A stretch of 64,000 nucleotides of DNA from Leptobrachium leishanense (Eukaryota; Chordata; Amphibia; Anura; Megophryidae). Below, in pieces: positions 10,311 to 21,234 of this stretch. Within the stretch, counting starts at the first letter, position 1. Each line of letters opens with the position of its first letter. The notes beneath the pieces are model-generated. The model saw only the letters and a list, made by a program, of their open reading frames with translations. It was not told the origin of the DNA and searched no databases. The stretch lies in contig CM019069.1 of NCBI GenBank assembly GCA_009667805.1, forward strand, positions 47,240,201 through 47,304,200, read 5' to 3'. Both the position numbers and the translations under genes were made by a program.

Positions 10311-10312
10311 TA

Positions 10313-10952
10313 TATACAAATATTAAACGGATAATATTCAATATGTATTTTACTAAAATATAATTCCATATATATTTTAATATTTAAATGTATTTTTGTA
10401 TATTTTATTGTATGTTCATTTTAATATTTAAATTTATCTTAATATAATTAATTGAATATACAATTTATATTTCATTTTAATAGAATTGTAATCTATATTT
10501 TTTAGTTTTATCGCTGTGGATCCCTGTGATATGTGTGGGTGTGGTTTGGGAGAGCAGCATTTCATCCTTGCGCCCAGGCAGCACAATGTTTTTGGCCGGC
10601 CCTGATCCAGATCTTAAGTGGTTTTGCTTCAGCACAATCACCTAACACACATAAATCTAAACCCACCTAAAAATCCCATACTCACCTCAGAGCTCAGGCG
10701 GGAGCATCTCAATCTGCCGCTTCCTCGCTCAGCGGGAAGAGGAACACTGGGAACAAATCCACTGGAAGTGACATCCCTCCACTGTCCCAGCTTGATCTCA
10801 CTCGCGTGAGGTCACATCCGTCTCCATGGAGTCCTATGGACTCCACGAGCTGAAAACAGTGCGGTGCTTAGCGCTCATGGTGTTATCTCTCTGCGGCTCA
10901 GAAGTATTATGACTCAAGCTGCTGACAAAGCGGCTCGGTCATAATACGGACG
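10313..10952. other. AT-rich sequence, then unassigned
   Basis: The first ~200 bases are TA-rich low-complexity sequence. The remainder has no recognisable feature. Confidence 0.4.
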
Positions 10953-11388
10953 TTTAGGCTAGGGTCAGACGAGCGCATTATGTGCGGACCGTGCCTCCGT
11001 ACTTTCTGACTGACGACAAGGTAGTGGCCACACGGTCCGTTTTTGTGACGGACGTTTTTTTTGACTGATGTAGAAGGGAAAATAAATTAATATGAAAAAC
11101 CATTTTGTCCGTCAAAAATGCTGGACGTCAAAAATGCAGTCCGTCTGACTACGTTCCATCACTCACACACAAAGCTATGCGGACGTTGCGCACTCCATAC
11201 GTCCGTTCTAGCGGTTTTACTTTCTTGCCTACCTTGCGTCCGTTTGCCGCGTCCGTTGTGCATCCGCAGTTCTGTGCGGACATACTTTGTGTGTGGGTCT
11301 CTATTGATCATAATTGTATGCTACCACAGACGTTAAAATGTGCGGCAACACGGACGTGAACACCGCGCTCGTCTGACCCGAGCCTAAA
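10953..11388. mobile_element. TIR MITE, family D, copy 1
   Basis: 436 bp bounded by inverted ends TTTAGGCTAGGGTCAGACGA and, at the other end, TTTAGGCTCGGGTCAGACGA when reverse-complemented. It is rich in CpG and 'acgtccg' motifs. Related copies are at 22607, 24922 and 62747. The target duplication is not clear, so the superfamily is not assigned. Confidence 0.8.
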
Positions 11389-11402
11389 GGCGAGCCACAA
11401 AT

Positions 11403-12116
11403 TGTCATGCCTCACCTCCATAGCGCGGCCGTGGTGTCATGGCGGCCGTCGGCGTCTCCCGCGGTGGGGGAGGTCGGGTATTGGGAAACCCCATACCGCT
11501 GCTCGTGATGTCCTCTCGGTGCAGCGTTTGGGTTCCCCCACTGTCTCCATCTTTCCCCTGTCGGCCTCCCGCGTGGTTCGGCGTCACTTGCGGGAGGCGG
11601 TGGGTGCGGTCTCCCATCGCGGCCGCATGAGAAGGTCCTTGGATCTCCGTGGCGTCTGTGGGGGGCGGCACCCTCTGGCTCGCCTGTGGGGGAGTGGCCT
11701 TCGCGAGTTCTGGACGGGACCTGGGGAGTCCCGGCGAATAGGGGAGGTAGGGGAGGAGCCTTACTCACAGGAAGGGCAGAGCTCATCACCGATACCTCAT
11801 AAAAGCCCCAAACGCCAAGGAGAGAGCGCTCAGTCGTCAACTCCCTGTTGAACCTAAGCTTCCTGTTATACTTTCCTGATTCACTAATAACGAACCTTTG
11901 TCTCCATTGTTGACCACGTCTTTTGAATACTCCCTTGTACCTCTTATCAATCTTATTGATCTCCTGGCTTTCGACACTTGGCTTTCCTCCCTCGCTTATG
12001 AACGTACTCCGCCTGGACCGACCACTTATCTGATTCCGACCATCCTTTCGAATAATCCTCCTGTACCGCGAACCGCATACTGGACTCCAAAGCCCGTATT
12101 ACGAGTAAGCATGACA
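11403..12116 (+). mobile_element. Solo LTR of a Ty3/Gypsy-type element
   Basis: 714 bp starting TGTCATGC and ending GCATGACA, with the perfect 5-bp target duplication CAAAT (11398-11402 and 12117-12121). A TATA-like ATAAAA lies near 11799. The orientation is inferred from that motif. The open frames at 11402-11851 are by-products of its high GC content. It is not the same family as the full Gypsy element at 3133. Confidence 0.9.
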
Positions 12117-12269
12117 CAAATAGAGGACAGCAGACGCAATCGTTTTCCATTTGCTTGTTACCTTTAACGTCAGTGTTGTGATCTGGCCCCATATTTTTTA
12201 ATATATATTTGATATGGTTTTGCATTCAATGACTTATTGTCATTATGAACAGGGCAGCCATCAGGGGGT

Positions 12270-12590
12270 GAAAGCTGATGATATGCTTTTTTTTACATAG
12301 AATCCTATGGGATTCGACCGTTTAAACCTGTCGAACTGAGTCACCAAAAATCAGGGCAATACGGTGCAGTTCGGTGTTCTCTGAATAGATTAACCATTAC
12401 TTCTCTATGGGACAATTTTGCCGCCGCCGGAGATTGCTGAATTACGGCGAATTGCACCATATTTTGCTGTCAATTCACCAGTATTTGTCGAATTGCCAGC
12501 TTTCTGAATAGATGCAATTCGTTGGCAAGTTCACTGCTACTGAATAACCCCTTTTGAATTTATCGTTGAATATCGCCGACTCGTAAGGCT
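12270..12590. repeat. MITE-like family C fragment
   Basis: Contains the 'gaatcctatgggattcg', 'ctgaatagattaaccattac' and 'ttctctatggg' blocks that recur at 35320, 41588, 43830 and elsewhere in the window. It has low coding potential. Ends are not resolved. Confidence 0.55.
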
Positions 12591-13238
12591 CTGCATAAGG
12601 CATTACTACCTACATTGTACATTGGTACAAAATATTTTGGTGCTTTGTAAATAACATCAGTCACCTATATGCAAAGAGGCAAACGTGAAAATCCTATTTT
12701 AAATCACAATTCTTCATTAACATTTTTTTAATCAATATATTCTCTCACCATGTTACACATTGTAAAATGTCACATTCTTATTTTTTTTCCCCGGTTACTG
12801 ATAAATTTAAAATGAGATTAATTGACCCTTCAAAGAACAGGATATGATAAATAAAACTGTTCAAAGGGAAAAATGCCATCATACTCGTGTTATTTATTTA
12901 TTTTTTGTGCATTGAACCACTCCTGTTTAAATGGTCTCCGATGTATTGTTCCATTTTAGTTACACAGACAAAATAGTCAATTAGATTTATGTGATGGGAT
13001 CTTTCTGCAGTGTATCAGCGCTGCTTTGGCTCTGGGTTTCTTTCTACTGTTTTCTTTTTTTCATCTCTGATTAACAGAACACAATGGGGAAATTTATCAG
13101 AGATTCTCAGTCAATTGTTCGGCGGTCGTGATTTATTCACGCTAGCGATATCGTGCATGTTTTTGTTCACTTACCCCTCCCCGTTGTTTATGTTGCCTGT
13201 TAGTTTTTACCTGTTACTGTGAATGTATCACTTATATC
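12591..13238. other. Unassigned AT-rich sequence
   Basis: No repeat boundary or domain seen. Confidence 0.4.
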
Positions 13239-13594
13239 AAGGGCCGGTGCGTCCATTAGGGCAACTAGGCAGTTGTCACTAGGAGGGGAGGCGGAGTTAT
13301 GAGTTAATATAACCGCAGACATTATGGCGGAGGTTATGTCAGTTTTGCGCTGACGCAGAGCATGCAGCCGCCCTCCTGCCGTTAGCCAAAGACAGCTGAT
13401 AGATGCGAGAGCTCTCTCACTGCTTGCAAGCTTACTCTGCTGTCTCAGAGCGAGCAAGGTTGCTGTTCCCTGGTCTAGAAGAGTGTGAGATGTCTTAAGG
13501 GAGCAGAGACAATATTTGGTGGAAACACTGGGGAGTGGAGGACTGGCAAAATATTTTTTTGCCTAGGGCTGCAGAGATCCTTGCACCAGCCCTG
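13239..13594. mobile_element. hAT-type MITE (AGGGCCGGTGC family)
   Basis: 356 bp with inverted ends AAGGGCCGGTGC / CAGGGCTGGTGC. The 8-bp target duplication is nearly perfect: CTTATATC (13231-13238) and CTTGTATC (13595-13602). It shares termini with the large element at 30828-33575. No transposase. Confidence 0.8.
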
Positions 13595-13602
13595 CTTGTA
13601 TC

Positions 13603-14369
13603 TCCTCTGTCCCGGTCAGATAACTGGACGGATTTCATCCCTTCTTTTACTCGGCGGTTTTCCAGTTGTGAATATTCCTTGGATTGTTCGATGTAACTTG
13701 CGTGCTCAGGAGATTATCTAGCGGTAACTGTTTTACAGAGAATTCTACCTCTTAATATTCACTCATAAATCACACATGGCTGTAAGGATACAAAAAAATT
13801 GATTTGCTGAACACTTGAGTGAGAATCCCGTCACCTGCCGGAACTCTCAGAGACACAAATGGAAGGTGTGAAATGTGATTTGAGAGCAAAGCTGAGGGAG
13901 CCAACCTCTGGAATGAAGGTGAGTGTTAGGTCAAAATGAGCAGGCTTGGCAAAGGTTCTAGTTTAAACCGAAACGTTGTATAATGCTCCAATAATAATTG
14001 ACTCTTGTCTTACTGCACCATGGAGTGATCGGCTCTTCTTCTTGATACTAAAGCTTTGGCTTTCCTCTAGGCTCCATGCCAGGGTGCGCGCGGGGTCCAG
14101 GTGGCAGAGCCCAAATTTCAGCAGACAGACAGCAGGCTGTGGTGAAGACAAATGGGTTTATTTACAAAAGGTAAACAGAAGGGGCAAGGCAGCTTGAGGC
14201 ACAGGTAAACTGGAACATAGTTAAGACATACAGGAACCAGGATACACAGTTTCAAGGACACACCAAAACGTGTGCAATGCTGAAGCACTGCCGCAGGGGT
14301 GTGACTTCCTTATATAACACGTTCAATGTTGGAGCTCCTGATGCTTTCCTCAGGTGGGACAGGATGAAA
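13603..14369. other. Unassigned sequence
   Basis: No gene. It contains a hammerhead-like motif at 13954-13978 and a stretch at about 14080-14230 that resembles LTR sequence but has no boundaries I can support. Confidence 0.35.
13954..13978 (+). other. Hammerhead-like stem II plus GAAAC motif
   Basis: GGTT...AACC stem followed by CGAAACGTTG, similar to motifs at 29445, 34448 and 63934. The first catalytic box is not conserved. Confidence 0.3.
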
Positions 14370-14371
14370 TA

Positions 14372-15106
14372 CAGTGGGGCAAAAAAGTATTTAGTCATCC
14401 ACCAATTGTGCAGGTTCTCCCACTTAAAAAGATGAGAGAGGCATATAATTGTCATCATAGGTAACTTCAACTATGAGACACAAAATAAGAAAACAGAATC
14501 CAGAAAATCACATTGTCTGATTTTTAAAGAATTTATTTTCAAATTATGGTGGAAAATAATTATTTGGTCGCCTACAGTACAGTACAAACAAGCAAGATTT
14601 CTGGCTCTCACAGACCTGTAACGTCTTCTTTAAGAGGCTCCTCTGTCCTCCACTCGTTACCTGTATGAATGGCACCTGTTTGAACTTGTTATCAGTATAA
14701 AAGACACCTGTCCACAACCTCAAACAGACACACTCCAAACTCCATTATGGTCAAGACCAAAGAGCTGTCGAAGGACACCAGAAACAAAATTGTAGACCTG
14801 CACCAGGCTGGGAAGACTGAATCTGCAATAGGCAAGCAGCTTGGTGTGAAGAAATCAACTGTGGGAGCAATCATTAGAAAATGGAAGACATACAAGACCA
14901 CTGATAATCTCCATTGATCTGGGGCTCCACACAAGATCTCACCCCGTGGGGTCAAAACGATCATAAGAACGGTGAGCATTTTTATTTTCTCCTTTTGTCT
15001 CTCATAGTTGAAGTTACCTATGATGACAATTACAGGCCTCTCTCATCTTTTTAAGTGGGAGAACCTGCACAATTGGTGGCTGACTAAATACTTTTTTGTC
15101 CCACTG
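14372..15106 (+). mobile_element. Internally deleted Tc1/mariner element
   Basis: 735 bp with ~115-bp terminal inverted repeats starting CAGTGGGGCAAAAAAGTATT and flanked by TA (14370-14371 and 15107-15108). The interior keeps only the N-terminal part of a Tc1 transposase, so it can move only with help in trans. Confidence 0.93.
14747..14976 (+). pseudogene. Tc1 transposase, N-terminal remnant
   Basis: Begins '[20 protein letters not shown]' and continues with the paired-like helix-turn-helix ('[18 protein letters not shown]'). A stop codon lies about 57 codons in. A short piece of the linker ('SGAPHKISPRG') follows, then the right inverted repeat begins. The DDE catalytic domain is missing. 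Confidence 0.85.
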
Positions 15107-15108
15107 TA

Positions 15109-15372
15109 TGTGGAGTGGATCTAAAGAGTCCACTGCAGGATAGGTGCTGCCAGACCTCAAGTCACTGCAAAGGTGGTGCTTCCTTCACACCCCCTGTTAA
15201 GGGTCCTGACACAGGTAAGGCCCTTCAGTTATGCAATGCATCCTGGTCTCCCTATTGAAGGGTGTTGTCTCGCTTAATAAGGAATACTATGCAAATGTTT
15301 TAAGCATATGTGACAAAAAATTTGTTGTGCAAGTGTGTAGTGTGCCTGCTAGCACTGTGTAGCTCTCCTGAA
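15109..15372. other. Unassigned sequence
   Basis: Sequence between the Tc1 element and the L2 fragment, with no recognised feature. Confidence 0.4.
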
Positions 15373-15895
15373 AGTGATGGGAGATGCCAGATAAACATTC
15401 ACTGACTTTGGAAAGGACAGGAGGAGAGATATCAGGGGTAGAGAGGTAGATCTGAGTATCATCAGCATAGAGGTGGTAATTAAAGTCAAAGCTGTTAATG
15501 ATTTTGCCCAGGGAGGAGGTATAGATAGAGAAGAGCAGAGGACCTAGGACAGAGCCTTGGGGTACACCAACTGATAAAAGGCAGTGAAGAGGAGGAGTTA
15601 CCAGCAAATGACACAGAGAAGGACCTGTTAGACAGATAGGAGTCAATCCAAGAGAGTGCAGTGTCACAGAGACCAAGAGAGCTGAGAGTCTGTAGAAGTA
15701 GGGGGTGGTCGACAGTGTCGAAAGCAGCCAAGAGTTCAAGCAGGATGAGAATAGAATAGTGGCCACATTTTTTAGCAGTAAGGAGGTCGTTGGTGACTTT
15801 GGTGAGGGCAGTTTCAGTTGAGTTTAGGGGCGGAAGTCTGATTGAAGGGGTCGATTAGGGAATTAGAGGACAGGAAGAGGGAGAGGCGGTTGAAA
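15373..15895 (-). mobile_element. L2-clade LINE fragment, reverse transcriptase region
   Basis: The minus strand encodes RT motifs '[14 protein letters not shown]', '[18 protein letters not shown]' and '[13 protein letters not shown]', split by a frameshift near 15590. The same family as 8894-9290, with high identity over the shared part. Both ends of the LINE are missing. Confidence 0.9.
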
Positions 15896-15963
15896 ACTAA
15901 TAGATGTTCAAACAAATAAAAGTGCATTAAAATGTGTCTAAATAATGAAAAAATGTCCTTTAA

Positions 15964-17194
15964 CCACTTCGCTGCGGAGGATGCGCTCAGCGCGTCCTGC
16001 CGCAGGAAGGGTTGGCTGCAGAGGACGCGCTGAGCGCGTCCTCCCGAAGCAGCCTGCGATCGGCCGGATTCCGGCCGATCGCTGTGCCCCCCGGTGCGGG
16101 CTGACATCTTGGATGTCAGCCCGTCAATCCGGGACTGCCGCGGGCACAATAGATGTCATCGCGGTGGCGCGATGACATCTATTTCAGGCGCCCCCCCGCG
16201 TGTGCGGAGGAGGCGCCTGAAAGGGAGGGGGGGAGGTCCTTCGGACCTCTCTCCCTCCCGATCGTGGGGGTCCTGAGCTTAATGCCAGGCACCGTTTGGA
16301 AGGGCACAGCCTGCCCTTCCAAATTGTACCTGGCATTAACCCCTGGGGAGCCGGATCACGAATCGGCGCTGAAAAGCGCCGGTTCGTGATCCTTTCCCGG
16401 AGCTGGCCGACATCTTGGATGTCGGCCAAGCCTCCGGGAACTCCCCCTGAGGACTGGTGTCATCGTGCATAGCACGATGACGCCAGTCCTGGAGTTAACC
16501 CCTAGCTGCCACCAATGGTGGAGATAGGGGGTTCCAATGAACCCCTTATCTCCCGATCCGTGACAGCTACGGATTAAAATTTGGTACTGTTGGATCGGCC
16601 AGAACATGGCCGTTCCAACGATACCAAACACGACTGTGAAAAAAGTTTTTTAAAAAAATAAATATTAAAAATAAATAAAAAAATATTTTAAAAAAAAATT
16701 ATAAAAAAAAAAACAAGTTTTTTTCTTTTTTGGTTTGTTAATGCAGCCAATATTGTTCCCATTTCAATTATAATGTGAACAATGATGCTGCACTAACGAT
16801 TTTTGTATGCAGTGCGTTTGTTTAAAAAATCGCGTAATTTTCCCCAAAAAAAAAATGTAAACGAGAACCCATTTCTATTTTTTTAACAAGCGCACCCCAT
16901 ACAAAATATAACCGCAATTGCTCGCATGTTAAATGTGAAAAAAAACACTTTACAGCGTTGTAAATTATTGAAAATTCATATTTTATTGCATTTTTTGTTA
17001 TAATTACAGACAGGTCATGCGTATGCATATAATAATGACATATTATGAATCTGCCGAGTCTGAATGGAAAAGAACGATATATAATATGTCTGGGTCATAT
17101 ACTAAAATAAGCCTTCAAAACGCATTTAAACATGATGAGCAAAACGGTAAATGGACCTCAGCACAGAGCGGGAAAAGCCTCAGCAGCGAAAGGG
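15964..17194 (+). mobile_element. TTAA-target hairpin-array element B, copy 1
   Basis: 1.23 kb flanked by TTAA (15960-15963 and 17195-17198). Ends are CCACTTCGCTGCGGAGG and, reverse-complemented, CCCTTTCGCTGCTGAGG. The first half is a string of about twelve hairpins: 16021-16043, 16056-16082, 16098-16122, 16148-16183, 16185-16219, 16223-16259, 16281-16338, 16353-16392, 16396-16438, 16450-16490, 16521-16552 and 16580-16628. The second half is AT-rich. There is no coding capacity. A TTAA target suggests piggyBac or Kolobok mobilisation; which one is not decided. Copy 2 is at 51535-53585. Confidence 0.85.
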
Positions 17195-17389
17195 TTAAAA
17201 AATAATAAAAAGGTCTGTTACAAAATAAAAAAAAAACGCTTTTTAAAAAAATTGGGAATCAAAAATGTCATCTCGAAATATCAAAAAAGTAAATAGAAAC
17301 ATAGAAACATAGAAACATAGAAAATGTCGGCAGATAAGAACCTTTCGGCCCATCTAGTCTGCCCAATTACATGGATACTTTACTTGGAT

Positions 17390-20155
17390 TTATCTTTTGT
17401 TTAGGATAGCCTTATGCCTATCCCATGCTTGCTTAAATTCAATTACTGTTTTGGCCTCTACCACTTCAACTGGAAGACTGTTCCATGTATCCACCACCCT
17501 CTCAGTAAAATAATGCTTCCTGATGTTACTTTTAAACCTTTGCCCCTCTAATCTAAGACTATGTCCTCTTGTTTTGCTACTTTGTTTCCTTTTAAATATA
17601 CTCCCTTCCTCTACCTTGTGGATTCCCTTTACGTATTTAAATGTTTCTATCATATCTCCTCTGTCTCGTCTTTTTTCCAAGCTGTACATGTTAAGATCAT
17701 TAAGCCTTTCCTGGTAACTTTTCTCCTTCAAGCCGTACACCATTTTAGTAGCCCTTCTCTGAACTCTCTCTAAGATGTCTATATCCTTCTGGAGATACGG
17801 TCTCCAGTACTGCACACAGTACTCCAAGTGAGGTCTCACCAGTGCTCTGTACAGTGGCATGAGCACTTCCCTTTTCCTACTGCTAATACCTCTCCCTACA
17901 CAACCAAGCATTCTGCTAGCATTTCCTGCTGCTCTATTACATTGACTACTTACCTTTAGATCCTCTGAAATAATAACCCCTAAATCCTTTTCCTCAGATG
18001 TTGAGGTTAGGACTGTATCAAATATTCTATATTCAGCCCTTGGGTTTTTACGTCCCAGGTGCATTATCTTGCACTTATCCACATTAAAACTCAATTGCCA
18101 CAGCTCCGACCATTTTTTTAGTTTACCTAAATCATTTGTCATTTGGCTGATCCCTCCAGGAACGTCAACCCTGTTGCAAATCTTTGTGTCATCAGCAAAA
18201 AGACATACTTTTCCATTAATACCTTCTGCAATATCACTAATAAAAATATTAAATAGAATGGGTCCAAGTACTGACCCCTGAGGTACCCCACTGGTAACAA
18301 GACCATGCGCCGAATAAACTCCATTTACCACAACCCTCTGTTGCCTGTCACTCAGCCACTGCCTAATCCATTCAACAATATTGGAATCCAAGCTCAAAGA
18401 TTGCAATTTATTGATAAGCCTTCTATGCGGAACAGTATCAAAAGCCTTACTGAAATCTAAATAAGCAATGTCTACTGCACCACCTGTGTCTATTATTTTT
18501 GTTACCCAATCAAAAAAATCAATAAGATTATGATCTCCCTGAGGTAAACCCATGTTGTTTCTGATCCTGTAATCTATGTGTTTTTAGATGTTCAACAATC
18601 CTTTCCTTTAACATGGTTTCCATTAATTTCCCCACTACTGACGTAAGACTAACTGGCCTATAGTTCCCAGATTCCTCCCTACTACCCTTCTTGTGAATGG
18701 GCACAACATTTGCTAATTTCCAGTCTTCTGGGACGACTCCCGTTAGCAAGGATTGGTTAAATAAATCTGTTAACGGTTTTGCTATTACATCACTGAGCTC
18801 TTTTAATAATTTAGGGTGGATCCCATCAGGCCCCATTGACTTATTTGTCTTTAGACAGCTGCTGTAGAACCTCCTCCTCTGTAAACTGATATGTAATTGT
18901 CTCGTTAGTGTTTCCTCCTAACTGAGGTCCCTTTCCTTCCTTTTCTTCTGCAAAGACTGAACAAAAATATTCATTGAGGCAGTCAGCGAGACTTTTATCC
19001 TCTTCTACATACCTTCCTTCCTTTGTTTTTAATCTAACTAATCCTTGTTTTACTTTTCTTTTCTCGTTTATGTATCTAAAAAATGTTTTGTCCCCCTTTT
19101 TTACTGACTGAGCTATTTTCTCTTCTGCGTGTGCTTTGGAAGCTCTTATAATTGCTTTGCCTCTTTCTGCCTAATCTATAGGTTTGCCTATCTTCTTCAC
19201 TCTGAGTTGTTTTATAATTATTGAATGCTGTCTTTTTGTTCTTCACTATTTTGGCCACTTCTGCAGAGTACCACAGTGGTTTCTTCCCTTTTTTGTTTTT
19301 GCTAACAAGTCGAATGCAATTGCCTGTGGCCTTCAATAATGCTTCTTTAAATAATCCCATTTCTCCTGGACTCCCTTTAAACTCCTCCAGTCTGATAATG
19401 ACTCCTTCACACAAAGTCTCATTTTAGAAAAATCTGTTTTTTTAAAGTCTAAAACTTTTGTTTTTGTGTGGTGCGGCTCCATCTCTGTTCTTATATTAAA
19501 CCATACTGACTGGTGATCACTAGATCCCAAATTTTCACCTACAACAACGTCCGATACCAAACCTCCATTTGTGAGTATTCCAATATGGCCTCTTTACGGG
19601 TCGGCTCCTCAACTACTTGTGTTAGAGATAATCCCAGTAGGGAGTTTAGAATATTTGTACTCCTGGTGCACCCAGCTGTTTTGGTTTTCCAGTTCACATC
19701 AGGAAGATTAAAGTCCCCCATGATAATAACTTCCCCTTCATTGCCATTTTGGCTATTTCCTCAAGCAGCAGATTATCTAGCTCTTCTACTTGTCCAGGGG
19801 GTCTATAGATCACACCTACACGAGCTACTGTATGATTGCCAAATGTTAGCGTAACCCAAACTGACTCTATGTTCACCTCGCTCACTTTTATTTGGTTCGT
19901 TTTTATGTTGTTTTTCACATACAGGGCCACTCCTCCTCCTTTCCTACCTTCTCTGTCTTTTCTATATAAAGAGTACCCCGGTATTGTTATGTCCCAGTTA
20001 TTTTTCTCACTGAACCATGTCTCAGTAACCGCAACTAAATCTACTTTTTCAGCTGCCATCATTGCCTCCAGTTCATTGATTTTATTGACTAAACTGCGAG
20101 CATTTATAGACACAACTCTGAGCTTGTCCTTTTTTTCCCCGCATGTTGCTTGCAC
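17390..20155 (-). pseudogene. CR1 ORF2: endonuclease and reverse transcriptase
   Basis: The APE-type endonuclease occupies about 20155-19540, with 'VSINARSLVNKINEL', 'VAVTETWF', 'GGGVALYVK', 'GVIYRPPGQ' and 'MGDFNLPDVNW'. A linker follows, then the RT at 18836-17390 with 'NYRPVSLTSVVGKLME', 'LDFSKAFDTVPH', '[15 protein letters not shown]' and 'FADDTKI'. The frame changes near 19710, 19560, 19410, 18840 and 18545. The last shift lies in a small deletion in the 'HGFTSGRS' motif. The C-terminal 388 codons are uninterrupted. It is inactive as it stands. Confidence 0.92.
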
Positions 20156-20217
20156 CCGCCGATTTAGTTTTGGGGGACAATCAGGCAGATTGTTTTTTAC
20201 CCTTTTGTCCCCCCCTC

Positions 20218-21144
20218 CTAGTTTAAATATTTCTTTGCGAAACCTTTGAACTTCTCACTGAGAACATATGTTCCCCTATGAGTAAGATGCAAACCATCTT
20301 TTTTATACAGTTCCTTTCTGCTCCAATTAGAGCTATCATGGGACACAAAGCCAAATCCTTGCTCTCGACACCATTCCCGAAGCCACAAATTAAATTCCCT
20401 ATTGCGCATCTGCCTATCCTGAATGTTATGCACAGGCAAAACTTCAGAGAATGACACAGTGGATGCAATCTGCTGTATTTCACCTCCAAGAACACAAAAA
20501 TCCTCCTTAATCTCAGAAAACTCATTGCTAGCCAAGTCATTTGTCCCTAGATGGACTAGAACATCCACTTCCCCTTGCTGCTTTGCTTGTTTGACAATAT
20601 TGAGAATACGTTTCTTGTCTCTACGAGCAGTAGCCCCAGGAAGACATCTCACCAAACCACTACTCTCCAGCTCCACACCTCTTATGATAGAATCACCCAG
20701 CAACAATTGCCTTCTATCATGTCCCACCTTTTCCTTATTGTTCTTGGTTGCAGTCCTGCATACCTTAGGCATAGGGGATGGTGGTTCCTCAACTATGGTG
20801 TCTGAGCCTACTTCCGTCTCACCACTACACTCTGAAAGTGCCTCAAAAGAATTAAGAAGAGCCACAGACTGTGGGACATGCCTTCTATCCACAACTCTAA
20901 GTCTACCAGATCCTACAGTAGTCCATCTGCCACTCCTAGGAGGCCTCTGTGGCAGTGGCTTTGTAACAGTCATAGCCATAGCCTGAGTTTGTGTAACAGA
21001 TAATTTACAAATCTCAGACTTCAAACAGGCAATTTCCTGCTGCAATAAAGAGAGCTGCCTACATATCAGGCACACTCCAAACCTCCAAAAATTGGATCTA
21101 AAAACAAATGCATGACAGCTCTTACACTGGACCAAGCCTGCCAT
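20218..21144 (-). CDS. CR1 ORF1 protein with zinc motif and esterase domain
   Basis: An intact 308-codon frame. The N-terminus has a C-X2-C-X14-C-X2-C zinc motif (C7, C10, C25, C28) followed by a short coiled-coil-like helix. After a basic and proline-rich linker comes an SGNH-type esterase: 'LLLGDSIIRG' (GDS block near residue 150), 'HLGTNDLA' (near 197) and 'DGLHLTHRG' (D and H of the catalytic triad near 283-286). Such domains occur in ORF1 of CR1 LINEs; their role in retrotransposition is poorly understood. The ATG chosen is the first in frame and lies about 90 bases below the monomer array. Confidence 0.92.
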   Translation of the reverse strand: MAGLVQCKSCHAFVFRSNFWRFGVCLICRQLSLLQQEIACLKSEICKLSVTQTQAMAMTVTKPLPQRPPRSGRWTTVGSGRLRVVDRRHVPQSVALLNSFEALSECSGETEVGSDTIVEEPPSPMPKVCRTATKNNKEKVGHDRRQLLLGDSIIRGVELESSGLVRCLPGATARRDKKRILNIVKQAKQQGEVDVLVHLGTNDLASNEFSEIKEDFCVLGGEIQQIASTVSFSEVLPVHNIQDRQMRNREFNLWLREWCREQGFGFVSHDSSNWSRKELYKKDGLHLTHRGTYVLSEKFKGFAKKYLN

Positions 21145-21234
21145 TATAAAAGAATGGATTTAAACCAACAAATCTTACCTTTTTGTAGGTTTTCTACCTC
21201 CTGTCTAACCTCAGACTACCTCCAGAGTATCTCC

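Noticed and set aside
11402..11851. Overlapping GC-rich open frames on both strands
   Set aside because: They lie within a solo LTR with clear boundaries and show no domain.
14080..14230. LTR-like sequence
   Set aside because: No TG/CA ends or duplication could be placed, so it was left unassigned.
16094..16631. Open frames within the hairpin element
   Set aside because: They overlap on both strands, follow palindromes, and are not kept between the two copies.
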